DNA of 64,000 bases from Ananas comosus (Eukaryota; Streptophyta; Magnoliopsida; Poales; Bromeliaceae). The notes beneath the pieces are model-generated. The model made no database searches and had not been told where the DNA came from. It was given only the letters and a program-made list of their open reading frames with translations. The DNA is taken from assembly GCF_001540865.1 (NCBI RefSeq), contig NC_033641.1, positions 5,052,964 through 5,116,963 of the forward strand, given 5' to 3'. The translations under genes were made by a program, and so were the position numbers. Positions within the stretch are counted from its first letter, which is position 1. Every line of letters begins with the position of its first letter. Positions 9,296 through 22,028 of the stretch are shown here, piece by piece.

Positions 9296-11894
9296 GGCGC
9301 GGCGGGCGGACCGCCGAACGGATAGCACCTCTCCTGTCCGCCCAAGGCTCAACAACAGGAATGTGTACAAGAATTTACCCAGGAATTTTCAACGAGGGCA
9401 CAAACAGTGCCAACAACAAGAAGAGCAAGTAATCCACAAGTAGAAACAAGTGAAATAAAAAAGAGTACTTTACTAACTATTACAATAGTTTGCATTTACA
9501 TCCTTTCTCAAAATGAATACATTCAATCCTCAAAATACATAGCTTTCCAACCTCACCTACATGAATTTCTCTCAATACATAGGTGTGCTAATGCAAAAAG
9601 GAAAGCTACTATACTACCACGGTCTCACTGGTCGGGAGCGATGCCCTTGACGCGGTCCTCGCTCGGTAGACCTGTACCTACCACTGGAAATAGAGTGGGG
9701 TAAGAACTATCTTCCATAGTTCCCAGTGGGCTCGGCCGCGGACTCCGCCGATCTCCCCACTAGGTCCAAGTGGGCACAAGTAACAACAAATAGATATATA
9801 GATAGATATCTAAAAGCTGTAAAGGCATAAAAGAATACTATGCTACTATGCCCATAATCATGTATAATGAATGCATGCATCATATAGTAAAGATTTACTA
9901 TCATGCTAACAAATTCGATCCATGTTCGAATGATAATGTTCCATGACATTGTTAACTGTTCATTTACCCAATCTGTGGCAAAGCCCTTGGGTTCGCCCTC
10001 GACTCACTTTGTCATCCCATTGGGTGGGGAGCTCCATGTGCCCCCAGACCCAGGACCGTCTGCGGACCTCCAAGTGGTCCGGACCTCCCAAGTGGTCCAA
10101 ATCGCTCGACACTCCGGAGTACTCGACGACAATCCCCTCCATGTGGGGATATGGATGGCTATACCACCCCAAAAGCAGACTGTGAGCATGATCCATCCCC
10201 TCCATGTGGGGACATCCTACCTCTAGGGCCAACATCTCAATAGACACTCGTCTATATCCTCTCCATGTGAGGATACCCTATGAACTAGGGTCAACATCTC
10301 TCGCGGAATCATCTGTTCCCGACATTCATGCAATGCTATTTAGCTTTTCTAAATTCATTGTTCACAAGGCATTTTCTAAGGGATCCACCTATCCCTAGGT
10401 CCATCGACCTCTAGTGTCAAATACACTACATTAATGCCACTCGATATGTTCTTTATCATTTGATGCCACTCGTTTGTTCTTTAGCATTTAAACGCTACTT
10501 TCTATGTCACCAAACACCCATCGTGTTTCATCTCTTTTCTTTAGCACTAGGATTCATGTTCCGACCCAATCCTCACCTATCCAAGTCACCAAGCATTCCA
10601 TGTACACTAGGTTATCAATTAGAAAGCATAAGAAAAAGTACTACAATGCAATCCTACAATGCAATATGCAAGAGATGCAAATTATGTATTTCTAAGACAT
10701 AGAAAGGAGTCTGGTTGCTTCGGGATGACACCCCCCACCTTTTGTAGTCGATAATTGCTGTGGAGGTCCTAGAAGTGTTCCTCGGCACTTCAAACCACTT
10801 GTTCTCCGCCTATTTGGGAGAAACGAAGCTAGGTCGGTCCTACTTTGTCGATATCTCTACACCCACTCGACGAATCGAAATTCCGACTCCGCCAACGCGT
10901 TTGGACACCTAGCAATTAGGTTTACAAGACCTCAAATGAGATCAATCTCATCTATTTCTAAAAATCCCATTTTGGGTGCCCTAGGGTTAGCATCATGCCA
11001 TTTGCACCATGAAACCTTAGCCTCTAGCTCTAATCCACCAACAATGGTGCTAGAAGTCCATTTGACCTCATCTCAAAAGCTCAAAACCCAAAACCCTAGA
11101 TTCTACATGTTAGGGTTCAAGAGCTTACATCTAGGTTAGCTCCAAAGGAAGAGGAGATGAAGATGGAGATGTCCAAAGCCTTCTCTTTGGTCTCCTTCTT
11201 CTTCTCCTTCCCTTTCTTCTTCTTCTTCTTCCTCTTCTTCTCCTCTTTTTCCTTCTCCTTCTTTTCCTTTCTAGAGAGAGAGAGAGAGCAAAAGAGAGTG
11301 AGAGGGAGAGAGAATGAGAGGCTAAGGGAGAGAGAGAGGGTCTACATACCCCTCTATTGTAACAAAATCCAATTTAGCCCCTCAACTTTTCATCCATTGC
11401 ACGGCCTTCACTGGGCAGAATTCGAGCGGAGGGACCGGTCTCCCCGACTTGGGACTGGTCCCCGAGAGCAGCCCATGCTGCCAGGGGCCTTTCTCGCGTT
11501 CGGGAACCGGTCTCTCCCCGGGAAACCGGTCCTCGAGAGACCGGTCTTCGCCTGAGAGACCGGTCCCCGAGAGCTCGATTTTCAAGACTTAGCTGATTTT
11601 GGCCTTCTCTCGCTGGCGTCGCACACGGGGACCGGTCCCCTCAGCCAGGGACCGGTTGCATCAAAGATCCCCAGCAACCCCCAGCCTCAGGGACCAGTCT
11701 CTCCCTGCCAGGGACCGGTCCCCGAGAACAATTTTAGCCCAGTGCAAGTTTGCACTATATGCTCTCGCAGACACGTTTCCAATGCACTTTTTGTGTTTTG
11801 GATAACCTTAGCTTTCCCGAAGGATACTCACTCGACAAGTAGTCAATCCAGGACGAAGTACAACTCTCGAATTTCGAGAATACGCTTCCTTACA
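9296..11894 (-). mobile_element. B-family LTR, left end truncated
   Basis: Minus-oriented LTR collinear with the B LTR at 27062-29743 but missing the first 44 or so bases, including TGTCACG. The right end is intact (CTTCCTTACA at 11894). It contains the ACCGGT cluster (11430-11730), CT-rich tract (11175-11330), donor GAT|GTAAGC at 11128, hairpin (9704-9722) and acceptor TTTCCAG ending at 9684. No internal domains lie beside it. Because its left end is lost and flanks do not match, it could be a solo LTR with a deletion or an assembly join. Confidence 0.8.
9651..9683 (-). other. Decayed 33-nt leader microexon, B-family LTR
   Basis: The acceptor TTTCCAG is intact, but the donor position reads GCG|TCAAGG instead of GCAAGG or GTAAGG. 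Length to the homologous position is exactly 33 nt. Confidence 0.35.
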
Positions 11895-12615
11895 CTAGCC
11901 ATTCGAGTCCTTGCGGTGCATATTGGCTGCAGTAGGTTCAATGTAGGAATAGGATGTGCACTTATATAGAATCTATCTTCCTTGGTAGATAGGGGTGTTA
12001 GTCCTATGTGATTTATGAGACCGAGTTTAGAAGACCTTGGCCAGAGCAGAGTTAATAGCGCAAAAAGAGTTTCCGATATTAGAAACTTGAGTCGAATAAA
12101 TTTGACATATGACAGACAATAGGGTTTGACGAGTTATTCCATGACCTCCGTCTAGTCGGGACTCATGATAGAAGGATTGTATCATACAGTAACTGCACCA
12201 AGAGGTTCAGTATTCCATTCTACTTAAATGTCACTATATGCTACTAGGCGTCACTGGTGGATTGTGAGACTTATGAGAATTATTTAAATGATCGATAATT
12301 CTTATTAGGCTGAGTTTGAATTATTCCGATCCACTAAAAGGAGTTTCAGTAATATTGTTGATAGTGATCAAAATATATCTCACTACCATATAGAATAGAA
12401 CGTATGGGGTCACACACATAAGAGGTTGTGATTGATCAGATAGCTAGATCGCAATTTTTGAATCGTCGGAGGACCTAATTGTCAATATGTTGATAATTGG
12501 ACTAATTCGTAATTATTACAAATTAGTGCTATTAAAGTGTAAACGTTATAAGAGAGGCCTTACTAATAGTTAGTAAATTATAAGAGGACTTGTGCAAATA
12601 TTGCATTATTATTTT
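11895..12615. other. Unclassified AT-rich segment before gap
   Basis: About 720 bp with no long open frame and no similarity to the LTR modules elsewhere in the window. It could be part of a different LTR (a Ty1/copia-type is my guess) or the unseen left part of LTR G. It ends at the single N at 12616, so its true right-hand neighbour is unknown. Confidence 0.3.
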
Positions 12616-12616
12616 N
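12616..12616. other. Scaffold join (single N)
   Basis: One N separates the unclassified segment from the interior of LTR A. The first 920 or so bases of the left A LTR, seen intact at 19278 onward, are missing here, so the N stands for unsequenced or collapsed DNA of unknown length. Confidence 0.85.
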
Positions 12617-14153
12617 CGATGTCATGATAGGTCTCTACCTATTCATTCTTGCCACTCTCAAGGCCATATCCGTGATGATGCCATAATTTGGTTAAACTAG
12701 ATTTAACGGTTTATCTCTCAATGCCAATCTTGTTTCTATGTCAATGTCACCCTTGTTTTCTATTGTCCAAGTCCAACCTCACATTCACACAACTTGAGGG
12801 TCCAATCACACATATCCTTTTGGTTCTATCATCCACTATGTTCAACTACGTTAGAAACATATAAATGAAGTCAAACCAAGTTCCACATGTATCTACCCTG
12901 CTATGCATGAATGGGTATATCTATACATATATGCTCAAGAGTAGAGAAAACAGACATAGAAGGGAATCCAACGATTCCAGCGTGCACCCCCCACCTCTAA
13001 TATCCGTGTGGGTGTAGAATATGAACGCTCCCGCACTTTATGAAAGCCGATTCCGCGCCCTACATTCAAAACGGTGCCTTATTAGGCCCTTTGTACATGA
13101 ACTATACTCTAACATTTTCGTAATGTTAAAAGGAGTTGCCCAACGTGTTTAGGGCACCCCCAATTAGGTTTTTACGGGGTCAATTCGTCCCTAAAAAATC
13201 CCAGGGCAAAAGCCTTATTTCCAAGCCCTAACAATGTCATTTAGGGTTTCTCCATGAATCGATCCCAACCCTAAGCAAACAATAGCCTAGGATCATCTAA
13301 GAACAATCCTAGTAAGATTTCTAGACCCTTGGAACCAACCCTAGGGCTTCTATGGCAAACCCTACCCAACCATCATGAGAGCACTTGAGCTCTCATGGGT
13401 TCCATAGAGTTCAAGGCATATAGAAGGCTCCCATGGCCAAAAACAACCCAAAGCTCCAAAACATAGGGATTAAAACCATGCCCTAGACTCATTTATACCC
13501 AAAAACTCACCTTAGCCCAAGCTCCTCCAAGTGCTTCTTGTAGGACAGCTTGTAGAACCCACCAAAGTCTCCAAATCCACCTTCCCTTGCTTCTTCTTCT
13601 TCTTCTCCAAGCCCTAGAGCAAGAGTTCTAGAGAGAGAAAGAGAGGAAATAAGAGAGAAGGGTGAAAATGGCTGTGGGAGAGAGAGGGGTGTCAACATAT
13701 AGTGTTGTGACAATTACATTTAAGCCTCTCAACTTGTTTCCCCTTGATCTGCCCAGACTGGGCGTTTTTCGCCTTCGGGGACCGGTCTCCCCGACCAGGG
13801 ACCGGTTCCCGAACGTGGGTGTTCCAGGACTTAGCCAAATTTTCGGGTTTTTCGGCTGTTACGCAGCGAGGGACCGGTCTGCCCCTTCAGGGACCGGTCT
13901 CACCACCAGGGACCGGTTGCCTCAGGACTTCCTGGCAGGCTACGCGTATGGGGACCGGTCTCTCCTTGAGGGACCGGTCCCCGAGAGCACAAAATCTGGG
14001 ACTTAGCCAGATTTCCAGATTACTCTCTCGGGTCCCTTTTAGCCTCACTTATGGACTCTAATGTGCTTAAGGTCCACTCAAACTCGTTCATCTCCGCGGT
14101 CCGCTCGTTTCGCGGGAACTTGGCACGATTTATGAGGGATGTGGTATGTTACA
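12617..14153 (-). mobile_element. 3' LTR of element A (truncated at gap)
   Basis: Near-identical to 20200-21757, the other LTR of A, and ending GGTATGTTACA at 14153. The TGTCACG end, microexon and acceptor region are lost at the gap. It retains the donor CTAAG|GTGAGT (13510), the CT-rich stretch and the ACCGGT cluster (13780-13990). The right-hand copy has an extra 15-bp ACCGGT-containing insertion relative to this one. Confidence 0.9.
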
Positions 14154-14168
14154 TTCTCCACCCCTTAA
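14154..14168 (-). promoter_or_regulatory. Polypurine tract of element A
   Basis: Minus-strand TTAAGGGGTGGAGAA directly abuts the LTR start TGTAACATACC. This is the expected plus-strand primer of a Ty3/gypsy element and confirms orientation. Confidence 0.85.
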
Positions 14169-14217
14169 TTTAGTTTCGTCCGCGAAACTTCTAAGGTTGA
14201 AATTTAAATTTCATACC

Positions 14218-14946
14218 TCACTTCGGATCCTCGAAGAGGTGAGGATAACGCTCCCTCATTTCGCTTTCGAGCTCCCACGTTTCTTCCCGGTCATCATGTT
14301 CGCACCAATGAATCTTGACATATGGGATTTCGCGGTTCCGAAGCTTTCGCACCTCCCGATCGACAATATATGCCAGGAACTCCTCATAAGTCATATCCTC
14401 TTGAAGTTCTATCGGTATGTACGAGAGAATATGATCCGGGTCGTACACATACTTGCGGAGTTGAGATACATAGAATACATCATGTACTCTCGCCAGCCTC
14501 GGTGGTAATGCCAACTTGTAGGCCACCGCTCCAACTCGTTCCAAAATCTCGAAGGGTCCGATATAGCGGGGGCTCAATTTCCCGCGAACACCGAACCGCT
14601 TAACTCCTCGCATCGGCGATACTTTTAGAAATACGCGGTCTCCTACCGCGAACTCAATATCCTTTCGCCGCTTGTCGGCATAACTTTTGTGCCTTGATTG
14701 CGCCGTTACTAACCTTTGTCGGGCAAGGCGGACCTTCTCTTCCGCCTCCCGCACCACATCCGGGCCAAGAACCATTTTCTCGCCCACATCGCTCCGGTGT
14801 ATCGACGAGCCACACTTCCTTCCATACAGGGCCTCGAATGGCGCCATCGCAATACTTTCCTGATAACTATTGTTATATGCGAATTCCGCCATCGGTAAAT
14901 GATCGTGCCATCCGCCCTTATAATCAAGTACACACGCTCGAAGCAT
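14218..14946 (-). pseudogene. Integrase C-terminal half and chromodomain-like tail, element A
   Basis: Continues the A integrase after a frameshift near 15050. Visible: the end of the catalytic core ([24 protein letters not shown]), the GPY/F-type module (GKLSPRYIGPFEIL) and a C-terminal chromodomain-like segment (VRKLRNREIPYVKIHW...EETWE), which classes A as a chromovirus of the Tekay/Del type. Chromodomains of this group tether integrase to modified histones, in keeping with the nested clustering here. The stop is followed by the polypurine tract. Confidence 0.9.
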
Positions 14947-15026
14947 GTCCTCAAGTATTTGAATCGTCCTCTCCGATTGACTGTTACTTTGAGGATGGAA
15001 TGCCGTACTAAAGTCGAGCCTCGTGC

Positions 15027-17648
15027 CTAGTGCCTCTTGTAAGCTTTTCTAGAAATGAGATGTGAACCTAGGGTCCTGATCCGATACAATAGATACGGAA
15101 CCCCATGAAGTCTCACCACCTCGTCGATATAGACTTGAGCTAACTTATCGCCCGACCAAGTAGTGTGGAACGGCAAAAAGTGTGCCGATTTTGTCAACCA
15201 GTCCACAACTACCCATATCGCGTCATGTCCACCTTGTGACTTAGGCAGCCCCGTCACAAAGTCCATTGCAATGTTTTCCCATTTCCACACGGGTATAGGT
15301 AGACTCTGCAATTTTTTCGCTGAAAATCGACGCTCCGCCTTCACTTGTTGGCACGTGAGGCATTGCGCCACGAACTCCCCTATATCCCTCTTCATACCCG
15401 GCCACCAATAATGCAATTTCAAATCTTGATACATTTTGGTACCGCCCGGGTGGATGCTATAGGGAGATTGATGCACTTCTTGCATAATCGCCCTCCGAAG
15501 ATCGTCGTCCTTGGGCACGCACCAACGACCTCGATATCGTAGTGCGCCGTCAGTTCCAATGCCACAATCATCGGCACTACCACTTTCAAATTTGCCCCGC
15601 ACCTTTTGGAGAAACTCATCCGATGCTTGTAATTCTTTAATTTTCTCCAACAAGGTTGGTTGCACAATTAAGGTGGCAAGTGTTGCCGGCACTCCCGGCG
15701 CCACAACTTCTAGTCCCAACCGTTGCATCTCCTTCTGCAATGCCGGTTGAGGCATAATTTCCGCCGCCAAATTTTCCGCCGATTTTCTACTTAGAGCATC
15801 GGCCACGACGTTCGCTTTTCCGGGGTGGTAGAGAATCGTGACATCATAATCTTTAAGCAACTCTAACCACCGCCGCTGTCGCAAGTTCAGCTCCTTCTGG
15901 GTGAACAAATATTTGAGACTCTTATGATCGGTGTAGATCTCACAATGTTCCCCATACAGGTAATGACTCCACAGTTTTAGCGCGAAAATAATTGCCGCTA
16001 GCTCAAGATCGTGAGTCGGGTAGTTCTTTTCATAACTCTTCAATTGGCGCGAAGCATAAGCTATGACTCGGCCGTTTTGCATTAAGACACACCCGAGACC
16101 GATGTATGAGGCATCATTGTATACGACATAGTTTTCTCCCGACGTCGGCAAGGCGAGCACCGGAGTAGACGTCAGTCTAGTCTTTAGCTCCTCAAAGCTC
16201 CACTCACACTCGGGGCTCCACACAAACTTCACCTCTTTGTGCGTAAGGCGCGTTAGTGGAGTTGTTATCTTAGCAATCCCTTTCATGAACCGCCGGTAAT
16301 AGCCCGCAAGTCCAAGGAAGCTACGAATTTTCGCTACACTTGTCGGGCGAGGCCAATCCTTAATCGCCTCAACTTTCTTTGGGTCCACCGAGATGCCATC
16401 TCCGGACACAACGTGGCCCAAAAAGGTGACCTCTGAAAGCCAAAACTCGCATTTCTTTAGTTTTGCGTAAAGCTTTTCCTTCCGGAGTATCTCCAACACG
16501 AGTCTTAGATGCTCCTCGTGTTCTTCCTCGGTCCGAGAATATACCAATACGTCGTCAATGAAAACCACGACGCACCGGTCCAATAGCGGACGGAAGATCT
16601 GATTCATTAAGTCCATAAATGCCGTCGGTGCATTAGTGAGCCCGAATGGCATGACCGTGAACTCATAGTGGCGGTACCGCGTACGGTATGCCGTCTTGTG
16701 CACATCTTTGGGACGTATCTTCAATTGATGATACCCTGACTGCAGATCAATCTTTGAATATACCCTTGACCCCTGCAATTGGTCGAACAGGTCATCAATT
16801 CTTGGCAACAGGTATTTGTTCTTGATCGTCACTCTATTCAACTCGCGGTAATCAACGCAGAGCCGGAGTGTTCCGTCCTTCTTCTTTACAAATAGCACGG
16901 GAGCTCCCCACGGGGACACGCTCGGCCGCACGAAGCCCTTATCGAGCAAATCCTGTAACTGAGCTTTCAACTCTTTTAGCTCCATCGGTGCCATTCTGTA
17001 CGGAGCCTTCGAAATTGGCGCCGCCCCGGGAATCAAGTCGATAACAAACTCGACTTCTCGATCCGGGGGTAGTCCCGGTAACTCCGCTGGGAATACATCC
17101 GGATACTCCCACACAACTCGAATACTCTCCAGTTCCGGGTATTCTTTTCGAGGGTCTACGATGGTCGCCAAGTAGGCCTTACAACCACCTTTAATCATCC
17201 TTTTTGCCCTCACCGTCGATATAGTTGCTGCGAAGCGTTTGCCCTTGCACGCCCGATAGACAAACTCCTCTTGGTTGGGTTCACGGAACGTGATCACCCT
17301 TCTTTCACAATCTATAACCGCGTAGTACTTGGAGAGCCAGTTGATCCCCAAGATTACTTCGAATCCCCACATTTCTTTCAACACGAGGAGGTCGATCGAC
17401 ATAACCCAATCACCTATTTGCACTGGGCAGTCCAAGCACTCATCATAGACGTCGATCGAGTGCTCAGGAGTGTTCACCGACCAATACTCCTTATTATGAG
17501 TGATCTCTATATTATGAGCTCGTGCAAATGATGCTAATATGAATGAATGAGATGCACCCGTATCAAATATGGCTCTAGCCCTAGTGCCTCTAATCAGAAT
17601 AATACCTGCCACGACGTCGTCGGGAACGATGATGGGTGGCTCCTCCAC
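15027..17648 (-). pseudogene. Polyprotein of element A: protease-RT-RNase H-integrase
   Basis: An 873-residue open frame, the best-preserved pol in the window. Aspartic protease DTGASHSFI at residues 29-37; RT with [17 protein letters not shown] and FIDDVLVYS (about residue 365); RNase H with DHKSLKYLF; integrase zinc-binding HHCC region (H-x-H before [18 protein letters not shown]) and the first catalytic Asp in MDFVTGLP. Near 15050-15090 the frame shifts before the second catalytic Asp (SIVSDRDPRF is scrambled), splitting integrase. One or two small lesions inactivate an otherwise recent copy. Confidence 0.93.
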
Positions 17649-17747
17649 CTGAGTGGCAAAAACCCGCCTACTAGGTGCTCGAGAAGCCTCCGGCTGACGT
17701 GGCGCCGACGATCGTCCAGCAGATGTTGCGAGTGGCAGTCCCGCCAG

Positions 17748-18932
17748 CTATCGCTGCGTGTACTGTACTGAGGCTGATGACGGGGCTGGGAACGCGCCGC
17801 CCGAGCACTCTCGACTCATGTGCCCTGGTTGGCCACATCGATAACACCGCCTCTCCCGCTGTGGGCAACTGGTGGCTCTATGCTCCCCGCCGCATATCAC
17901 ACACGGGTAGTTAATCTGGCCTCGTGTCTGACTCATACCTCCCTGCCATTGCGATCGTTGTGGTCGCGGGGGTCACTTAGAACTCGACTGCCCCGCCGAT
18001 CCACCAGCCGACCGTTTTTTTGACTTATCTCTTTCCCTTTCTCTCTCAAAGGTCTCGCGCTCATCACGCGCGATTGCATTCCCGCGCTCCACCCAAAGCG
18101 CGCGATCAAGCACTTCCTCGTAGGTATTCAACCGGAAAGCATGTATGACCTTAAAAATCTCGGGTCGCAACCCGCGCTCGAATACTTCCGCTCGGTCCCT
18201 ATCTCCATGGACCAAGTCCGGCACATAGTTAATAATGTGCGTGAACTCCCTCTCGTACTTCCGCACTGAACGGCTTCCTTGCCTCAGCTTCCTGAAATCC
18301 TCCTTGATTTTTCTTTTGTCGCTTTCGGGGAAATACTCCATCAGCAGCATCTCCCGGAACGCTTCCCAAGTAAGGAAAGGGTGCCCTAGCGAGCGATTTT
18401 TTCTCGCTTGGTTCCACCACAACCGGACCGACCCATCGAAGCAATGAGCCGCTAGGTGAACTTTATCCTTCTCAAGGGTATAGATATCCTCGAATAAGGC
18501 CTCCATCGCGGCTAACCAATTCTCCATCGTCCACGGATCCTTCACGTTACCGTTGAAGGTTGGAGGGTTAAACTACTTAAATGACGTCAGCGCCGCCAAC
18601 GTGCGCTCCTGCTCGGCCTCAAGTACATCGAAAATTGGAGCCGATGAACCCGATGCCGTCGGAGGAATAGCCGTCACTGGCGCTGCCGCCACCGCAGGAG
18701 GTGGTGCTACAGGAGCAGCTGGTGCAGGCGGATACCTCGGCACAGATGCCGCCACTGCCTGTTGCGCCATCATTTCATGGAGCTGCCCAATCCGCTCTCC
18801 TTGAAGCCGCATAGCCCCGGCCAACGCTGCTACCTGGGCTCGCAGCTCACGCACGTCATCCGACCCCGACTGCCCGGGCTCCTCCCGAGGCTCCGCCGGT
18901 GTGGACCTCGTAACTCTCCTTGGTAGTGCCAT
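17748..18932 (-). pseudogene. gag of element A
   Basis: Starts at the ATG 18932, 6 nt after a GCGTTTCAG acceptor, like gags of B, D and J. A Gln/Ala-rich N-terminus is followed by an amber stop at 18573-18575 inside the FK-x-FNPPTF motif, then the gag core (FRKLRQGSRSVRKYEREF), a basic linker and the CCHC knuckle CYRCGQPGHMSREC near 17826-17870. The knuckle lies in another frame from the core, so a second lesion occurs near 17960. The link to protease (17648) is also frameshifted. Confidence 0.88.
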
Positions 18933-19260
18933 CGCGTCCTGAAACGCAATGTATACACACACATTAGTACTCGAAGCACGTGATTCTTACACGTTACAAA
19001 CAACTACCCAATTAAGCGAAAGCACAAGCCTAATTATTTCCACTCCCGGTGTTATGTGGTCGGCCGCCCCACAGAGTCCCTTAAGTAGACAACAATTAAG
19101 CCTTCTAATCCATCTCTACTTCCTTCTAGAGAAGTGTTATAGTTAACCCAATCATTCGCTTTCGCATAAACCAAGTCCACGTCAAGCGTTTTCTTAAGTC
19201 CTTAGAGTCTCCAAACCTATGGTTTCTAGGTCACTCCTAGACTTTTGCTTTCCACTTCGC

Positions 19261-19270
19261 TCTGATACCA
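19261..19270 (-). promoter_or_regulatory. Primer-binding site of element A
   Basis: Minus strand reads TGGTATCAGA, 7 bases inside the end of the right LTR; matches initiator-Met tRNA as in D and J. Confidence 0.85.
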
Positions 19271-19277
19271 TTATATC

Positions 19278-21757
19278 TGTCACGGCCCAATCCCCGCCAA
19301 TTTGGTCAGGTTTGGGGCACGTCGACAGACGCCGAGCGGACAGAGCCTCCCCTGTCCGCCCAAGGCTCTAAGAACAAGTATAAATAGGCAATCAACAAGC
19401 GATTTGCATATGTAATACAAGGCTTGCACGAGGGTAAGCAACAACGGAAACGAGAGCTCTAAACTAATATACTACATACATGATACTTGATTTCATTTGA
19501 ACCAAATATAAGTAAATAAAACTATTACATTTCCATTCAACCATCAAATCTTTTACATTTAGTCATCCACCCAACACATGCTTGTTTACATCTTTACATC
19601 TCACTAATTCAACAAAATAAAGTTGATACGTATACACCAAAAGGGGAATGACTACAAAATGCATAATGTCCCGGTGGCCGCTATCTATGGCGCTATACCC
19701 TTGCCTCGGTCCTCCGCCGCCCCGCTCGTGCTAGGGCCTGTAGGGTTAGTGGTGTGAGAACTACAACAAAGTTTCCAGTGGGCTTGGCATCCGACCTCGC
19801 CGACTTACCCACTAGGTCTATCCAGGCATAAGTATTTCAAAGGAGGAAAAGTAACCACCACTAATTCAACTAGTATTATGCCTGCAAGAAAGAAGTCAGT
19901 AGATATATAATTTCAATGCGATAATGGAAATGCATGCATGCTCCAATCATAATCAAGCTTTGGCTCTTACCCAATCTTACCGGTTAACTCTGTTAACCCC
20001 AATAACTCACAACCCAAAATTCCTTAATAACAGGGGACTCGAACCTCCCTAGGGACCGTCAACTGGTGGGACTTTACCTCGCCCAGTGGTGACCAACTCC
20101 GGAGCGCACCGCTCGAGGAGGAGCGACCTCCCTCAAGCCAAGACGTAATGTGAGCATCGATCTAATCCCCAACTTGAGGATTCATAACCACTGGTCACAA
20201 TGCCGATGTCATGATAGGTCTCTACCTATTCATTCTTGCCACTCTCAAGGCCATATCCGTGATGATGCCATAATTTGGTTAAACTAGATTTAACGGTTTA
20301 TCTCTCAATACCAATCTTGTTTTTATGTCAATATCACCCTTGTTTTCTATTGTCCAAGTCCAACCTCACATTCACACAACTTGAGGGTCCAATCACACAT
20401 GTCTTTTTGGTTCTATCGTCCACTATGTTCAACTACGTTAGAAATATATAAATGAAGTCAAATCAAGTTCCACATGTATCTACCCTACTATGCATGAATG
20501 GGTATATCTATACATATATGCTCAAGAGTAGAGAAAACAGACATAGAAGAGAATCCAACGATTCCGGCGTGCACTCCCCACCTCTAATATCCGTGTGGGT
20601 GTAGAATATGAAGGCTCCCGCACTTTACGAAAGCCGATTCCGCGCCCTACATTCAAAACGGTGCCTTATTAGGCCCTTTGTACATGAACTATACTCTAAC
20701 ATTTTCGTAATGTTAAACGGAGTTGCCCAACGTGTTTAGGGCACCCCCAATTAGGTTTTTACGGGGTCAATTCGTCCCCAAAAAATCCCAGGGCAAAAGC
20801 CTCAATTTCCAAGCCCTAACAATGTCATTTAGGGTTTCTCCATGAATCGATCCCAACCCTAAGCAAACAAATAGCCTAGGATCATCTAAGAAGCATCATA
20901 GTAAGGTTTCTAGACCCTTGGAACCAACCCTAGGGCTTCTATAGCAAACCCTGCCCAACCACCATGAGAGCACTTGAGCTCTCATGGGTTCCACAGAGTT
21001 CAAGGCATATAGAAGGCTCCCATGGCCAAAAACAACCCAAAGCTCCAAAACATAGGGATTAAAACCATGCCCTAGACTCATTTATACCCAAAAACTCACC
21101 TTAGCCCAAGCTCCTCCAAGTGCTTCTTGTAGGAGAGCTTGTAGAACCCACCAAAGCCTCCAAATCCACCTTCCCTTGCTTCTTCTTCTTCTTCTCCAAG
21201 CCCTAGAGCAAGAGTTCTAGAGAGAGAAAGAGAGGAAATAGGAGAGAAGGGTGAAAATGACTGTGGGAGAGAGAGGGGTGTCCACATATAGTGTTGTGAC
21301 AATTGCATTTAAGCCCCTCAACTTGTTTCCCCTTGATCTGCCCAGACTGGGCGTTTTTCGCCTTCGGGGACCGGTCTCCCCGACCAGGGACCGGTTCCCG
21401 AACGTGGGTGTTCCAGGACTTAGCCAAGTTTTCGGGTTTTTCTGCTGTTACGCAGCGAGGGACCGGTCTGCCCCTTCAGGGACCGGTCTCCCGAGGACCG
21501 GTCTCACCACCAAGGACCGGTTGCCTCAGGACTTCCTGGCAGGCTACACGTACGGGGACCGGTCTCTCCTTGAGGGACCGGTCCCCGAGAGCACAAAATC
21601 TGGGACTTAGCCAGATTTCCAGATTACTCTCTCGGGTCCCTTTTAGCCTCACTTATGGACTCTAATGTGCTTAGGGTCCACTCAAACTCGTTCATCTCCA
21701 CGGTCCGCTCATTTCGAGGGAACTCGGCATGATTTACGAGGGATGTGGTATGTTACA
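19278..21757 (-). mobile_element. 5' LTR of element A
   Basis: Full LTR, TGTCACGGCCC to GGTATGTTACA. Sense-strand order: ACCGGT cluster (21365-21590), CT-rich stretch, donor CTAAG|GTGAGT at 21099, hairpin (19758-19775), acceptor CTACAG ending 19738, 33-nt microexon, terminal hairpins. The flank on the right is CTATA followed by the rest of a B-family LTR, so A inserted into the left LTR of B. The matching left target copy is lost at the 12616 gap. Confidence 0.93.
19705..19737 (-). other. Predicted 33-nt leader microexon, LTR A
   Basis: Acceptor CTACAG, donor GAG|GCAAGG (GC-type). Predicted intron 1 is 19738-21099, and intron 2 is 18939-19704, ending 6 nt before the gag ATG. Intron 2 is 766 nt against 765 nt in element D. 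Confidence 0.5.
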
Positions 21758-21897
21758 CTATATGCTCTCGCGGACTCAACTCCAATGCACTTTTTGTGTT
21801 TTGGATAAATTTAGCTTTCCCAAAGGATACTCACTCGACAATTAGTCGATCCTGGATGAAGTACAACTCTCGGATTTCGAGAATTCACTTCCTTACA
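21758..21897 (-). mobile_element. Remnant of left (3') LTR of element B
   Basis: Matches the last 140 or so bases of the B LTR (29604-29743), ending CTTCCTTACA at 21897. The rest of this LTR lay on the other side of element A and is not recoverable past the 12616 gap. Confidence 0.85.
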
Positions 21898-21912
21898 TCC
21901 TTCCCTCCTTAA
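21898..21912 (-). promoter_or_regulatory. Polypurine tract of element B
   Basis: Minus strand TTAAGGAGGGAAGGA immediately before the LTR start TGTAAGG. Confidence 0.8.
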
Positions 21913-22028
21913 AAAGAGTTTCGTCCTCGAAACTAACTCGATTCTTTACTTTAACTTAAATTTTTACCTCACTCCTCGAACAAATGAGGGTGGTGCTTCC
22001 TCATTAAATCCTCGAGTTCCGAGGTGGC

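Noticed and set aside
14694..15011. Plus-strand frames opposite integrase of A
   Set aside because: Shadows of the minus-strand polyprotein.
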